DNA from: PALSA-894 sp963734185
GTDB lineage: Bacteria; Pseudomonadota; Alphaproteobacteria; Rhizobiales; Xanthobacteraceae
NCBI GenBank assembly: GCA_963734185.1
Contig: CAVTGA010000002.1
Coordinates: 2,356,001-2,420,000 of the forward strand
Direction: 5' to 3'
Length of the DNA: 64,000 bases
The notes beneath the pieces are model-generated. The model was not told the DNA's origin, did no database searches, and saw only the letters and a program-made list of their open reading frames with translations. The position numbers and the translations under genes were made by a program. Below are positions 7,489-16,250 of the stretch, piece by piece (within the stretch, counting starts at the first letter, position 1; each line of letters starts with the position of its first letter).

Positions 7489-10326
7489 ATGATTTCTGGA
7501 CAGCTCACGATCAACGTTCCGTACGATGCGATGGTCGATCATCGGTCGCCGCCGGAAATGAAGATCGCACTTTTCCGCGCCCTCTTTCGCGGCCGAGAAG
7601 ACGTCTATCCACGCCGCTTTGAAAGCCGAAAGACTGGCAAGACAGGCTATCAACCTGCCTGCGCTAATGAATGGGTTCAGGGGATCTGCGAAAAGCCTCG
7701 AGTGAAGTGCAGCGAGTGTCCACATCAGCGATTCCTTTCTGCCACAAACGAGACGATCCGGTGGCACCTCTCGGGCCAAGACGATGAAGGCAAGGATTTC
7801 GTCATGGGCCTCTATCCGATGCTTCAGGATGAGACCTGTTTTCTGTTGGCAGTCGATTTCGACAAGGAGAGTTGGCGAGAGGACGCAAAAGCATTCTGGG
7901 AAACATCCCGCGCCCTGAATGTCCCAGCTGTACTGGAACGTTCCCGCTCTGGTAACGGCGCGCACATCTGGATTTTCTTCGACGAGGCAGTCCCTGCCTC
8001 GCTGGCGCGAAAGCTCGGCTCACACATCTTGACTGAAACGATGGATCGACGGCCTGATATTGGTCTGAAATCATACGACCGTTTTTTCCCCAATCAGGAC
8101 ACCCTGCCAAGGGGCGGCTTTGGCAACCTGATCGCGTTGCCCTTGCAGCGGCGGGCTCGAGAGTCCGGCAACAGCGTATTTCTCGATGACGACCTTTTGC
8201 CCTATCCCGACCAGTGGGCATTCTTGTCTACGGTTCGGCGTGTCGAGCGGGTGGTCGTCGAGACCATCGTCAGCCGCGCTGAAGCAGCAGATCGAATTGT
8301 CGGAGTGCGGTCTGCACCTGCAGAAGAGGATGAGGGGCCGGGGCCTTGGGCGATACCGCCGTCGCGCCGTCGGAGCGAGCATCCGATAACCGGATTGTTG
8401 CCCAAGAAATTGGAGTTGGTTCTCGGTGACGAGATATATGTTCCAAAAGATGCGCTTCCACCCGGTCTGCGCAACCGGCTCCTGCGGCTTGCTGCATTTC
8501 AGAATCCGGAATTCTATCGAGCGCAGGCGATGCGCCTGCCCACCTATGACAAGCCACGAATTATTGGCTGTGCCGAAGATCACCCCTCGCACATCAGCGT
8601 GCCGCGCGGATGCCTCGGCGACGTGCAAGAACTCCTGTCGGGGCTGAAAATTACTCCTGTCATTCGCGATGAAAGAGTTGGCGGTCGACCGCTGGTCATG
8701 GGGTTTCGAGGGACATTGCGGCCGGAGCAACTCGTGGCCGCAACTGCGATGCTCGGTCACGATAGCGGCGTTCTTTCCGCTAGCACCGCGTTTGGGAAGA
8801 CCGTGATTGCTGCATGGCTGATCGCTCAACGCCGCGTCAACACGCTGGTCCTTGTGCATCGACGACAATTGCTGGAGCAATGGGTCGAACGCCTGTACAC
8901 CTTTCTCGACATGCCTCCGGGATCGATCGGCTATATTGGGAGTGGGCGACGAAAGCTCGGCGGCATCGTTGATATCGCCCTCATTCAGAGTTTGATTCGC
9001 AAAGGCAATGTGGACAACTGCGTAGCGGACTACGGCCACCTTATCGTTGATGAATGTCACCATTTGCCTGCCCGTAGCTTTGAACAGGTGGCTCGTAGGG
9101 CAAAAGCGAAATTTGTTATGGGATTGTCCGCAACTGTGACGCGAAAGGATGGACATCATCCAATCATCTTCATGCAGTGCGGCCCCGTTCGCCATCACGT
9201 CGATGCCAAGCGACAGGCCGCGGTTCGGCCGTTCGAACATACGGTCTTAGTTCGCTCGACTGCATTTCGTCCGGCACGAGAGGCGCAGGCCGACGTGCGC
9301 GTCCAATTTCACAATCTCTGTGCCGAACTGGCCGCAGATGAGGTTCGTAACAGGCTCATTTGTGATGATATAGTCCGATCGCTCCACGAGGGCCGGTCAC
9401 CCATCGTGCTAACGGAGCGTAACGAGCACTTGGACCGTCTGGCCGTTGCTCTTGCACCTATAGTCAGACACTTGGTTGTGTTGCGGGGCGGGATGAGTGG
9501 CAAAGAAGTCCGGGCGGTCACCGAGCAACTCGCGAGAATCCCCGATGACGAAGGCCGAATATTGCTGGCTACTGGTCGGTACGTCGGGGAAGGGTTTGAT
9601 GATGCCCGGTTGGACACATTATTTCTCACGCTGCCAGTGTCGTGGCGCGGGACAATTGCCCAATACGCTGGGCGCCTCCACCGTCTGCATGATCGAAAGC
9701 GCGAGGTACGGATCTATGATTACGCCGACCTCGAGGTGCCATTATTGGCGCGCATGTTCGATCGGCGCTGTCGCGGATATCAGGCGGTAGGCTACACCAT
9801 CGTGGTTCCTGCGAGCGCAGTTCCCGGGTGGCCCGCAGATGTTCCCCTGCCTGCTGACGCTCAATGGAAGCGCGACTATGCAGCCAGTGTCAGGCGACTG
9901 ATTCGGGATGGAGTGGACGCACAACTGGGCAATCTTTTCGCTAACGCCATCGGCGTTCCGGCGCGTGATGCGGAAGGCGCTGATCGCGCTCGCAGCGCAA
10001 CGGAGGCTTTTTTGTATCGTCGTTTGGAAACCTTACCGGCAACGAAGGGACGTTTCCGCTTGAACGCCGACTTGCCAATTCCATTCGATAATTGGGGTCG
10101 AATGGAAGTCGACCTGCTTTGCGATGATGCACGCATAGCGATCGAATTGGATGGCGCGCAACACTTGGAAAGCACCGACGCATATCGCAGAGACCGTCGC
10201 AAGGATCAATTGCTCCAAGAGAATGGATATTTCGTGTTGCGCTTCCTCGCCGAAGACGTGGGCAAGAATCTCGACGCGGTGCTGGATGCGATTCAGCGGA
10301 CATCGTTCAGTCGCCGCAAAGCCTAA
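7489..10326 (+). CDS. TOTE conflict-system-type primase-helicase-nuclease fusion
   Basis: A 945-residue multidomain protein. Residues 20-250 are an archaeo-eukaryotic primase-like domain with a Cys cluster (C58, C67, C74, C77), the DxD metal motif (D123, D125) and the SGNGAH motif (H159). Residues 400-760 are a superfamily 2 helicase: motif I STAFGKT (432-438), DECH at 521, SAT at 547, and the motif VI segment QYAGRLHR. The last 90 residues are a DUF559/Vsr-like nuclease (EVDLLCDD, IELDGAQH). This AEP-helicase-REase order is the one described for TOTE conflict systems, inferred to act against invading nucleic acid. The start is uncertain: TTG 7390 and ATG 7531 are alternatives; ATG 7489 has a GGTGGAG site. 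Confidence 0.85.
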   Translation: MISGQLTINVPYDAMVDHRSPPEMKIALFRALFRGREDVYPRRFESRKTGKTGYQPACANEWVQGICEKPRVKCSECPHQRFLSATNETIRWHLSGQDDEGKDFVMGLYPMLQDETCFLLAVDFDKESWREDAKAFWETSRALNVPAVLERSRSGNGAHIWIFFDEAVPASLARKLGSHILTETMDRRPDIGLKSYDRFFPNQDTLPRGGFGNLIALPLQRRARESGNSVFLDDDLLPYPDQWAFLSTVRRVERVVVETIVSRAEAADRIVGVRSAPAEEDEGPGPWAIPPSRRRSEHPITGLLPKKLELVLGDEIYVPKDALPPGLRNRLLRLAAFQNPEFYRAQAMRLPTYDKPRIIGCAEDHPSHISVPRGCLGDVQELLSGLKITPVIRDERVGGRPLVMGFRGTLRPEQLVAATAMLGHDSGVLSASTAFGKTVIAAWLIAQRRVNTLVLVHRRQLLEQWVERLYTFLDMPPGSIGYIGSGRRKLGGIVDIALIQSLIRKGNVDNCVADYGHLIVDECHHLPARSFEQVARRAKAKFVMGLSATVTRKDGHHPIIFMQCGPVRHHVDAKRQAAVRPFEHTVLVRSTAFRPAREAQADVRVQFHNLCAELAADEVRNRLICDDIVRSLHEGRSPIVLTERNEHLDRLAVALAPIVRHLVVLRGGMSGKEVRAVTEQLARIPDDEGRILLATGRYVGEGFDDARLDTLFLTLPVSWRGTIAQYAGRLHRLHDRKREVRIYDYADLEVPLLARMFDRRCRGYQAVGYTIVVPASAVPGWPADVPLPADAQWKRDYAASVRRLIRDGVDAQLGNLFANAIGVPARDAEGADRARSATEAFLYRRLETLPATKGRFRLNADLPIPFDNWGRMEVDLLCDDARIAIELDGAQHLESTDAYRRDRRKDQLLQENGYFVLRFLAEDVGKNLDAVLDAIQRTSFSRRKA

Positions 10327-10357
10327 TTGCAAAGGCCTGCCCGGACCAACCACTGCC

Positions 10358-11347
10358 TCACCGCTTTCGCGCCTGCGCCACCTGCTTGAGCCCCAGCCGG
10401 AGCGGCGGCGTCGCAACCTTTGCCGCCGGCTTGGCCTTGTGCTGCGCCGCCTCACGCGTGTTCTTGTGCTTGCGCCGCGACGCTTCGCGCGCCTTCTGTT
10501 CGGCCAGCTTGCGCTCTGCGGCGAGCTTACGCTCCGCGGCGGCCTTGCGCTCCGCAGCGAGCTTGCGCTCTGCGGCGGCCTTTTCCTCTTCGGCGACCTT
10601 GACCTTCTGGACCGCGCGCTCGGCCTCCTCGACCGAGGCGAAGGTCGGCGTCTTGTGGCAGGGGACGCGGCGCGGGACCTCGAACACCACGGCGCGGGCC
10701 TTGTCGCGCCACTGCTCCGCGGGCCGGCCGGTAATCAGGCTGACATACTCGCGCGTCTCGCTCGGCAGTCCGGACTGTCCCTTGAGCCAATCCAACACGC
10801 GCTTCGGCCCGGCGTTGTAGGCGGCCGCGGCAAGCCCGAGATTGCCGAACCGCGCGTGCAAAGTGCGCAGCAGCCGGCCCGATGCCGGCAACGCATCACT
10901 GGTCTCGAACGCGTCCAGGCCAAGGGTGTCGGCGACGTCCGGCATGAACTGGGCGATGCCCATCGCGCCGACGCGACTGATGGCGTGATGACGGAAGCGG
11001 CTTTCGCGCCAGATCAGGTTGGTGAAGAAGCCGACCGGAATCTCGTTCGCCTGGGCAACCGCGACCAGCGTCGTGCAGATCTCATCAGGCGAGAGCGCCT
11101 GCGCATTGGACTCGGCGAGCGCCGCCCTGGCTCGCTCCAGCGAAGTCGAGCGCGTCCGATCCTTCGGGCTGTCGGCGGGACCGGGCTCGTCATCCGCGGA
11201 CGATGCAAACAGCCCTTCCGCCATCTCCACCGGCGAGAGGTCGAGGCGCTTCAGGCCGGCCAGATCCGGATCGACATTGGCCGATGCGTCGGTGCCGGCG
11301 AGAACGAGTGCGAAGAGACACGAGAGAGCAAGATTTCGTCGCATCAT
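10358..11347 (-). CDS. Secreted lytic transglycosylase (SLT domain) with Lys/Ala-rich repeat tail
   Basis: A 330-residue exported murein hydrolase. An N-terminal signal peptide (LALSCLFALVLAGTDASA) is followed by an SLT/lysozyme-like domain at about residues 90-220. That domain has the catalytic Glu in WRESRF, the GAMGIAQFMP segment and the AAAYNAGP motif. The last 90 residues are a charged coiled region built on repeated AAERK units, with matching DNA repeats at 10510-10590, perhaps a wall or periplasm spacer. It cleaves the MurNAc-GlcNAc bond with 1,6-anhydro product. ATG 11347 has GAGGAG upstream. The product would feed the recycling genes next door. Confidence 0.9.
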   Translation of the reverse strand: MMRRNLALSCLFALVLAGTDASANVDPDLAGLKRLDLSPVEMAEGLFASSADDEPGPADSPKDRTRSTSLERARAALAESNAQALSPDEICTTLVAVAQANEIPVGFFTNLIWRESRFRHHAISRVGAMGIAQFMPDVADTLGLDAFETSDALPASGRLLRTLHARFGNLGLAAAAYNAGPKRVLDWLKGQSGLPSETREYVSLITGRPAEQWRDKARAVVFEVPRRVPCHKTPTFASVEEAERAVQKVKVAEEEKAAAERKLAAERKAAAERKLAAERKLAEQKAREASRRKHKNTREAAQHKAKPAAKVATPPLRLGLKQVAQARKR

Positions 11348-11561
11348 GCAGGTCGCTCTCCTCGCAGCGACGCCGATCGCATCGCTGCTCGCGGTGATGT
11401 CGAATTTGAAATGAGCGAAGCCTCCCCCGCTCGCGCGCGTCATGCCGACGAATGCCGACGAAAATGTGAGCCTGGCAAGGCAAATTATTGTTGAGCAGGT
11501 TCCAACGGTGCCCGAGCCGTCGGTACAAATCCGGATGCGGCGGTGAAATACGAGAGCTGCG

Positions 11562-12734
11562 TCAGCCGGCATTTGTTCCGAGATCGGAACTGCGACGCTC
11601 GATGCCGGCGACCCACGTGCTCAACACGCGGACTTCGGCCGGATCGAGCGCCACCATGTCGGCACGATATCCGGGAGCGATCCTGCCCACTTTGAGATTC
11701 AGAAACGACCCCGGGTTCACCGACGCGAACGTCAAAGCCTGCTCCAGGGACAGGCCGAGCAGGCGCACGCAGTTGCGCACGGCGCTCGCCATGTCGAGAA
11801 CGGCGCCGGCCAGGGTGCCGTCGCTCCTCTCGCATCGCCGCCCGCGCACCGAGATCGTCTCGCCATACAACACGAACGCGGAGCGCTTTCCGCCGACCGG
11901 CGGCATGGCGTCGGTGACCAGCATCGGACGGCTGGTCGCTGCCCGCAACGCGAGGCGCAGCATCGCGGGATCGACGTGCACGCCATCCACGATCACGCCG
12001 AACGAACAGGTCGGGGTCTCGAGCGCAGCGGCGATCGGGCCCGGATCGCGGCTCTCCAAGGAGCGCATGGCATTGAACAGATGCGTGAACCCGGCAAGTC
12101 CTTCCGCGATGGCGGACCGCGTTTGCGCATACGTCGCCATGGAGTGTCCGAGGCAGACACGAATATCGGCCGCCGCAAGCCGGGCGATGAACCCGGCCGG
12201 CACCTGTTCGGGGGCGAGCGTGACCAGCAGGGCGCCGCGGCGCGGCGCCGTCAGCACTTCGACATCGGCGGGCGTCGGTCGACGCAGCAACGCGCGATCA
12301 TGCACGCCGGGTTTCTCCGGCGACAGGAACGGCCCCTCCAGATGCAGCCCCAGCACCGCCGGCTCGGTCTGCATTGCGGCCTGGACCGCGGCGATCGCAC
12401 GCGTGGTCTGTTGCGGAACGTCGGTTATCAGCGTGGGCAGAAAGCCCGTCGTTCCGAACCTTCGATGCGCTGCGGCGATGCTCGATAGGCTCTCGGGCGT
12501 CGGCGCGTCATTGAACAGAACGTCTCCGCCGCCGTTCACCTGCAGGTCGATGAAGCCGGGCGCAAGCCAGGCGCCTTGCGGCAACACGCAAACGGATGCG
12601 ACGCCCGCGAGATCCTGGCGCGGCGAAATTCGCACGATCAGCGGACCGTCCATGACGACCGCCGCATGCGCGTGCCGTACCGTGCCGTCGAACACGGAAT
12701 CGGCGGCCACTGCGTGAAGAGGCCGTGCGCTCAT
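11562..12734 (-). CDS. nagA: N-acetylglucosamine-6-phosphate deacetylase
   Basis: A 390-residue amidohydrolase-fold enzyme. GFIDLQVNGGGD is the NagA start of the barrel. HLEGPF carries the metal-binding Glu region, LGHS and THLFNAM carry the metal-ligand histidines, and VTDAM holds the catalytic Asp. It removes acetate from GlcNAc-6-phosphate in the cytoplasm to give glucosamine-6-phosphate. Its ATG overlaps the stop of the upstream SIS gene (ATGA, 12731-12734), so it is the last gene of a translationally coupled three-gene unit. Confidence 0.92.
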   Translation of the reverse strand: MSARPLHAVAADSVFDGTVRHAHAAVVMDGPLIVRISPRQDLAGVASVCVLPQGAWLAPGFIDLQVNGGGDVLFNDAPTPESLSSIAAAHRRFGTTGFLPTLITDVPQQTTRAIAAVQAAMQTEPAVLGLHLEGPFLSPEKPGVHDRALLRRPTPADVEVLTAPRRGALLVTLAPEQVPAGFIARLAAADIRVCLGHSMATYAQTRSAIAEGLAGFTHLFNAMRSLESRDPGPIAAALETPTCSFGVIVDGVHVDPAMLRLALRAATSRPMLVTDAMPPVGGKRSAFVLYGETISVRGRRCERSDGTLAGAVLDMASAVRNCVRLLGLSLEQALTFASVNPGSFLNLKVGRIAPGYRADMVALDPAEVRVLSTWVAGIERRSSDLGTNAG

Positions 12735-13762
12735 CGGGTTCGCGTCACCTTCTGCAGATGGCGCGGACGATCGACGTCGCGGCCGCGCCGCTGCGCGATC
12801 CGAATCACAAGCTGATGGAACGTCTGAACCAGGCAGATCGGATCGATGTCGGGGTGATCCGGTTCCAACGCGGGAAGATTTGCAGCACCGAAAACAGGTG
12901 CTCCGGTGGCAAAGACATTGGCTCCCTTGGCCGCCAGATCGGCGGCAAACTCGTGGAGCCCCTCCGCCGCGGCGTCGTACGGCGCGAACAGCAGGACCGG
13001 GTAGTCCGTCTCCACGAGCGACAGCGGACCATGCTGGAATTCGGCGCTGCTGAACGCCTCGGCATGGAGGTTGCACGCTTCTTTCAGCTTCAGGGAAGCT
13101 TCGCGCGCGATCGCGAGCGTAGGTCCGCGGCCGATCGTCATCAGGCTGTGCGCCCGGGCGAGGGGCGGAACGGCGGCCGACCAATCGAGCTCGGACGCCG
13201 CTGCCAGGCGGCCGGGAAGCCGATCGAGGCCCCGCTGCATTGCGCCGTCGTCTTTCCAGCAGGCGATGAGCCGAACCAGCGCGGCAAGCGATGCGACGAA
13301 CGTCTTGGTCGCCGCCACGCTCAATTCCTGCCGCGCCCCGATCGGCAGTACGATTTCGCAGGTCCGCGCGAGCGGACTGGCGGTGTCGTTGACGATTGCG
13401 ACCGTCACCGCGCCGGAGGACTTGGCCATGACCGCCGACTCGATGATGTCGGCGCTGCGGCCGGCTTGGGAGATCGCGATGAACAGCTGGTCCCTGATCG
13501 ACAAGCGCTGGCGATACAGCGAAGCGATGCTGGGCGCGACCGATGAAACGGGAATTCCGATATGGCGCTCGATCAGATACTTGCCGAACGTGGCGGCGTG
13601 CGCCGAGCTGCCGCGGGCGCAGGTGAGCACGACCTGGGGCGCCCGGCTCCTCAGCCGGCCGACCAGCTCGGCGATCGGCTGCTCAAGAGCTACCGCCTGT
13701 CGTCGCAAAGTCTCCGACGCTTCGCGGGATTCGGCCGCCATTCGGGTATTGGAATCGTTCAT
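12731..13762 (-). CDS. SIS-domain glucosamine-6-phosphate deaminase/isomerase (NagB-II/AgaS type)
   Basis: A 343-residue protein of two SIS domains related to the isomerase half of GlmS but lacking the glutaminase half. CARGSSAHAA and the SQAGRSADI segment mark the first SIS domain; LKLKEACNLHAEAFSSAEF matches the GlmS active-site lid with its Glu/Lys pair. Next to nagA and an amino-sugar kinase, the likely reaction is glucosamine-6-phosphate to fructose-6-phosphate plus ammonia. It overlaps both neighbours by four bases (ATGA at 13759-13762 and 12731-12734). Confidence 0.85.
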   Translation of the reverse strand: MNDSNTRMAAESREASETLRRQAVALEQPIAELVGRLRSRAPQVVLTCARGSSAHAATFGKYLIERHIGIPVSSVAPSIASLYRQRLSIRDQLFIAISQAGRSADIIESAVMAKSSGAVTVAIVNDTASPLARTCEIVLPIGARQELSVAATKTFVASLAALVRLIACWKDDGAMQRGLDRLPGRLAAASELDWSAAVPPLARAHSLMTIGRGPTLAIAREASLKLKEACNLHAEAFSSAEFQHGPLSLVETDYPVLLFAPYDAAAEGLHEFAADLAAKGANVFATGAPVFGAANLPALEPDHPDIDPICLVQTFHQLVIRIAQRRGRDVDRPRHLQKVTRTR

Positions 13763-14664
13763 GGGGGTCCGTGTGCTTCGGCCGCGGCAGTTTGACCCGC
13801 GGCGCGCGCCATTTGCAGCGCGCCGTCCAGGGCGTCACCCATGGGAGCAACGATCCGTTGCCTCGTCGAGGCCGGCAGCAAGCCTTCGAGATGAGGCGCC
13901 AATCCGCCGACCAGTGCCAGTCGCGGCGCGCCCAATGCGATCAGTCGCGTCGCAATCGCATCGATGTGAGTCGAAGCAAGACGCAAAAGAGCCACCGCGG
14001 CTTCGTCGTTGTGCAGCGCATGCTCGACGACGGTCGGCGCCAGCGCTGCGAAATCGCGCGGCTGTGCTCGCTCGGCCCAATTGACGATAGCGTGCGGATC
14101 GGATCCCTGCTGCTGAAAGATCCTCCGCAGCAGGGCGGTCCAGCCGAGACGGCCGTCGAATGCCAGCAGGACGCGGCGCAGGGTTTCGCGCCCAAGCCAT
14201 GCACCGCTGCCTTCGTCCGAGATCTCGAATCCCCATCCGCCAATGCGATGCTGTCTCCCGCGGATCACCGCCCAACCAATACTGCCGGTGCCGACGACGA
14301 CGACCGCACCGTCGCGGCCCCGGTGCGCGCCAACGCAGGCCGCATGCGCGTCCGCGGTCAATATCGCTTTTCCGAAAGCCTGCTTGTGCCTTCCAGCTGC
14401 CGCCAGGTCGGCCGGTTCGGTTGCCCCGGCCAGGGCCAGGCAGGCGGTTATCCGTGGAAGATCGCGCGACGTCAGGTGCATTTGGCTGAGACAATCGAGC
14501 GTGGCTGTGCTGACGGATGCGAACGCCTGCTGCAGCCCGAACCTGATGTTCGCCGGCCCGCTTTCGGATTCGGCAAGCTTGGTGCCTGACGCGTCGCACA
14601 AGCGCGCCCGGCACCGCGTGCCGCCGCCGTCCACGCCAAGGAAAAGCTCATATTTCGGTGCCAT
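13759..14664 (-). CDS. BadF/BadG-type ATPase, N-acetylglucosamine/muramic kinase-like
   Basis: A 301-residue ASKHA-fold kinase: GVDGGGTRCRARL is the phosphate-1 loop, VVGTGSIGW the phosphate-2 loop, GGWGFEISDEGSGAWLG the characteristic BadF family segment, and LALVGGLA the adenosine loop. In this setting it most probably phosphorylates N-acetylglucosamine or a related recycled amino sugar. It is the first gene of the minus-strand operon kinase-SIS-nagA and is divergent from murQ, with 97 bases between them; no dedicated regulator gene is adjacent. Confidence 0.82.
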   Translation of the reverse strand: MAPKYELFLGVDGGGTRCRARLCDASGTKLAESESGPANIRFGLQQAFASVSTATLDCLSQMHLTSRDLPRITACLALAGATEPADLAAAGRHKQAFGKAILTADAHAACVGAHRGRDGAVVVVGTGSIGWAVIRGRQHRIGGWGFEISDEGSGAWLGRETLRRVLLAFDGRLGWTALLRRIFQQQGSDPHAIVNWAERAQPRDFAALAPTVVEHALHNDEAAVALLRLASTHIDAIATRLIALGAPRLALVGGLAPHLEGLLPASTRQRIVAPMGDALDGALQMARAAGQTAAAEAHGPP

Positions 14665-14761
14665 GCTCGGTTCCGGCGCAAAAACGCACCAATTGACCGA
14701 TAACGCGCAAGAACGACTTTCGGTCGCGTGCGTTGATATTAGGTCAAAAAGGAACAATTTC

Positions 14762-15664
14762 ATGAGCACGGAACGCCCCAGCCCGCGCTATTCGGACATC
14801 GATGCGTGGGATGCGCCCGACGCGCTGGAGGCCATGATCGACGGGCAATTTGCAGCCGTGGCGGCGGTCCGCGCCGCCCGCTCGGCGATCGAGGCTGCAG
14901 CACGCGGCATGGAAGCCCGGCTGCGCTACCGCGGACGATTGATCTACGCGGGAGCCGGCACGTCGGGCCGCCTGGCGGCGCAGGATGGCGCCGAATTGAT
15001 GCCGACCTTCAGCTGGCCGCGCGAGCGGCTGCTGCTGATCATGGCCGGCGGCGCGTCAGCGTTCACCCAATCGATCGAAGGTGCGGAGGACCAGGCCGAC
15101 CAGGGCGCTCAGCTCATTCGCGAGCACAAGGCCGACTCCAAGGATGTCCTCGTCGCCGTGGCCGCCAGCGGCACCACGCCGTTTACCCTCGCGTGCCTGC
15201 GCGAAGCCAAGCTTTCCGGAACGCTCACGATCGGCATCAGCAACAATCGCGCGACCCCGCTGCTGAAGGAGGCCGATCACCCGATCTGGCTCGACACCGG
15301 CTCCGAACCGATTGCCGGCTCCACGCGGCTTATCGCCGGGACGGCGCAGAAGATCACCCTCAATCTGCTTTCGTCGCTGCTCATGATCCTGCTCGGAAGG
15401 GTTTACGGCGGTCTGATGGTGGACATGCAAGCGACCAATGAGAAGCTGCTGCGACGAAGCGAGGACATGCTCATGCGCCTGACCAACTGCAGCCGCGAGA
15501 AGGCGCGCGATGCGCTCGGCCGCGCCGGCGGCAGCGTCAAGATCGCGGTCCTGATGCTGCGCGGCTGCGACCTCGACACCGCCAGAGCGCTGCTTGATCG
15601 CGGCGGTGGACAGCTCAGGCGCGCGCTGGCGCTGATCGGTCAGCGCGGCATGCATGCGGCGTGA
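14762..15664 (+). CDS. murQ: N-acetylmuramic acid 6-phosphate etherase
   Basis: A 300-residue SIS-fold enzyme with the MurQ signatures GAGTSGRLAAQDGAE near residue 65 and the AASGTTPF and GSEPIAGSTR segments, ending in a C-terminal helical cap. It removes the lactyl ether from MurNAc-6-phosphate to yield GlcNAc-6-phosphate, the substrate of NagA encoded on the opposite strand. AGGAAC upstream serves as ribosome binding site for ATG 14762. Together with the kinase, SIS protein and NagA it forms a complete muropeptide-sugar recycling route. Confidence 0.93.
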   Translation: MSTERPSPRYSDIDAWDAPDALEAMIDGQFAAVAAVRAARSAIEAAARGMEARLRYRGRLIYAGAGTSGRLAAQDGAELMPTFSWPRERLLLIMAGGASAFTQSIEGAEDQADQGAQLIREHKADSKDVLVAVAASGTTPFTLACLREAKLSGTLTIGISNNRATPLLKEADHPIWLDTGSEPIAGSTRLIAGTAQKITLNLLSSLLMILLGRVYGGLMVDMQATNEKLLRRSEDMLMRLTNCSREKARDALGRAGGSVKIAVLMLRGCDLDTARALLDRGGGQLRRALALIGQRGMHAA

Positions 15665-15666
15665 TT

Positions 15667-15750
15667 GTCATGCCCGGCCTTGTGCCGGGCATCCACGTCT
15701 TGCTTGTTGCAGGAAAAGACGTGGATGGCCGGGACAAGCCCGGCCATGAC
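15667..15750. repeat. Dispersed long palindrome, family B, copy 1
   Basis: Two 35-base arms (15667-15701 and 15716-15750) are inverted repeats that differ at only a few positions, and each arm also contains a smaller internal palindrome built on CCGG. A near-identical copy lies at 53664-53748. The loop between the arms differs between copies, so pairing of the arms is what is preserved. Confidence 0.9.
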
Positions 15751-15787
15751 GGAGAATAAAGTTGGCACGTGCCAAGCGGAAATGCCC

Positions 15788-15943
15788 CTAGCCGTTTGCT
15801 GCGCTCGCGCTCGCGACAAGGGGAGGCGCCTGTACGCCCGCGCGATTCGTTTCCGCAACAAGGAACGCCGCAATCATCATGACGGCCGCAGCGATGGCGC
15901 CGAAGCTCAATCCGATGAGGCGAAGGCTCTTTTGGTCGGCCAT
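15788..15943 (-). CDS. Small single-pass membrane protein (51 aa)
   Basis: A short protein, MADQKSLRL followed by one hydrophobic helix (about residues 9-30) and an Ala-rich tail. GAGGAAA lies upstream of ATG 15943. It lies just downstream of the terminator-like hairpin that follows the 24-residue gene, so it may be expressed by read-through or from its own promoter. No known family. Confidence 0.55.
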   Translation of the reverse strand: MADQKSLRLIGLSFGAIAAAVMMIAAFLVAETNRAGVQAPPLVASASAANG

Positions 15944-15964
15944 CTTGCTTTCCTCACGGAAAAA

Positions 15965-15989
15965 GAAGGCCCGCACGATGCGGGCCTTC
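15965..15989 (-). terminator. Rho-independent terminator after the 24-residue membrane gene
   Basis: On the minus strand AAGGCCCGCA pairs with TGCGGGCCTT around a short loop and is followed by a T-rich run, five to thirty bases after the stop codon of the tiny gene at 15995. Confidence 0.7.
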
Positions 15990-15994
15990 GGTCG

Positions 15995-16069
15995 TCACTT
16001 CACCAGCACGTAGGTGAGACCGCCGAGAACGAAGACGGCGGGGATGGCCCACAGCAAGACGACGGGCAT
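15995..16069 (-). CDS. 24-residue membrane peptide
   Basis: The frame ATG 16069 to TGA 15995 encodes MPVVLLWAIPAVFVLGGL and six further residues ending in VK: one hydrophobic helix with a positive C-terminus. GAGGAGAG lies seven bases before the ATG, an EcfG-like promoter ends about 30 bases upstream and a terminator follows directly, so the gene has all the parts of an independent transcription unit despite its size. Similar one-helix peptides are common in Bradyrhizobium. It probably inserts into the inner membrane; its role is unknown, perhaps in general stress. Confidence 0.65.
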   Translation of the reverse strand: MPVVLLWAIPAVFVLGGLTYVLVK

Positions 16070-16101
16070 GGCTCTCTCCTCTGCCTGTTAAGTGGCGAAA
16101 G

Positions 16102-16126
16102 AACGCCTTGCCATGGGAAACGTTCC
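16102..16126 (-). promoter_or_regulatory. Candidate EcfG (general stress) promoter for the 24-residue gene
   Basis: Read on the minus strand: GGAAC (16126-16122), 16 bases, CGTT (16105-16102). This equals the alphaproteobacterial sigma-EcfG consensus GGAAC-N16/17-cGTT. Expected transcription start is near 16095, about 25 bases before the start codon. Confidence 0.65.
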
Positions 16127-16196
16127 TTAACCAACCGACTCTGTCGGGAACCTTTGTGGCGGAACGCCGCCAACGAGGTTCCACCTCCCGGACCGT

Positions 16197-16221
16197 GGAA
16201 CGCCCCGACGGACCGCGCGTT
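16197..16221 (+). promoter_or_regulatory. Candidate EcfG (general stress) promoter for the 94-residue secreted protein
   Basis: GGAAC (16197-16201), 16 bases, CGTT (16218-16221), again the EcfG consensus, ending 29 bases before ATG 16251. It is divergent from the matching site at 16102-16126. Confidence 0.7.
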
Positions 16222-16250
16222 ATCCTCTACTGCAGAAATGGAGAGGTGCC

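Noticed and set aside
10327..10357. Right attachment site of the island
   Set aside because: No match to the tRNA-Glu 3' end could be found by eye in this short convergent gap.
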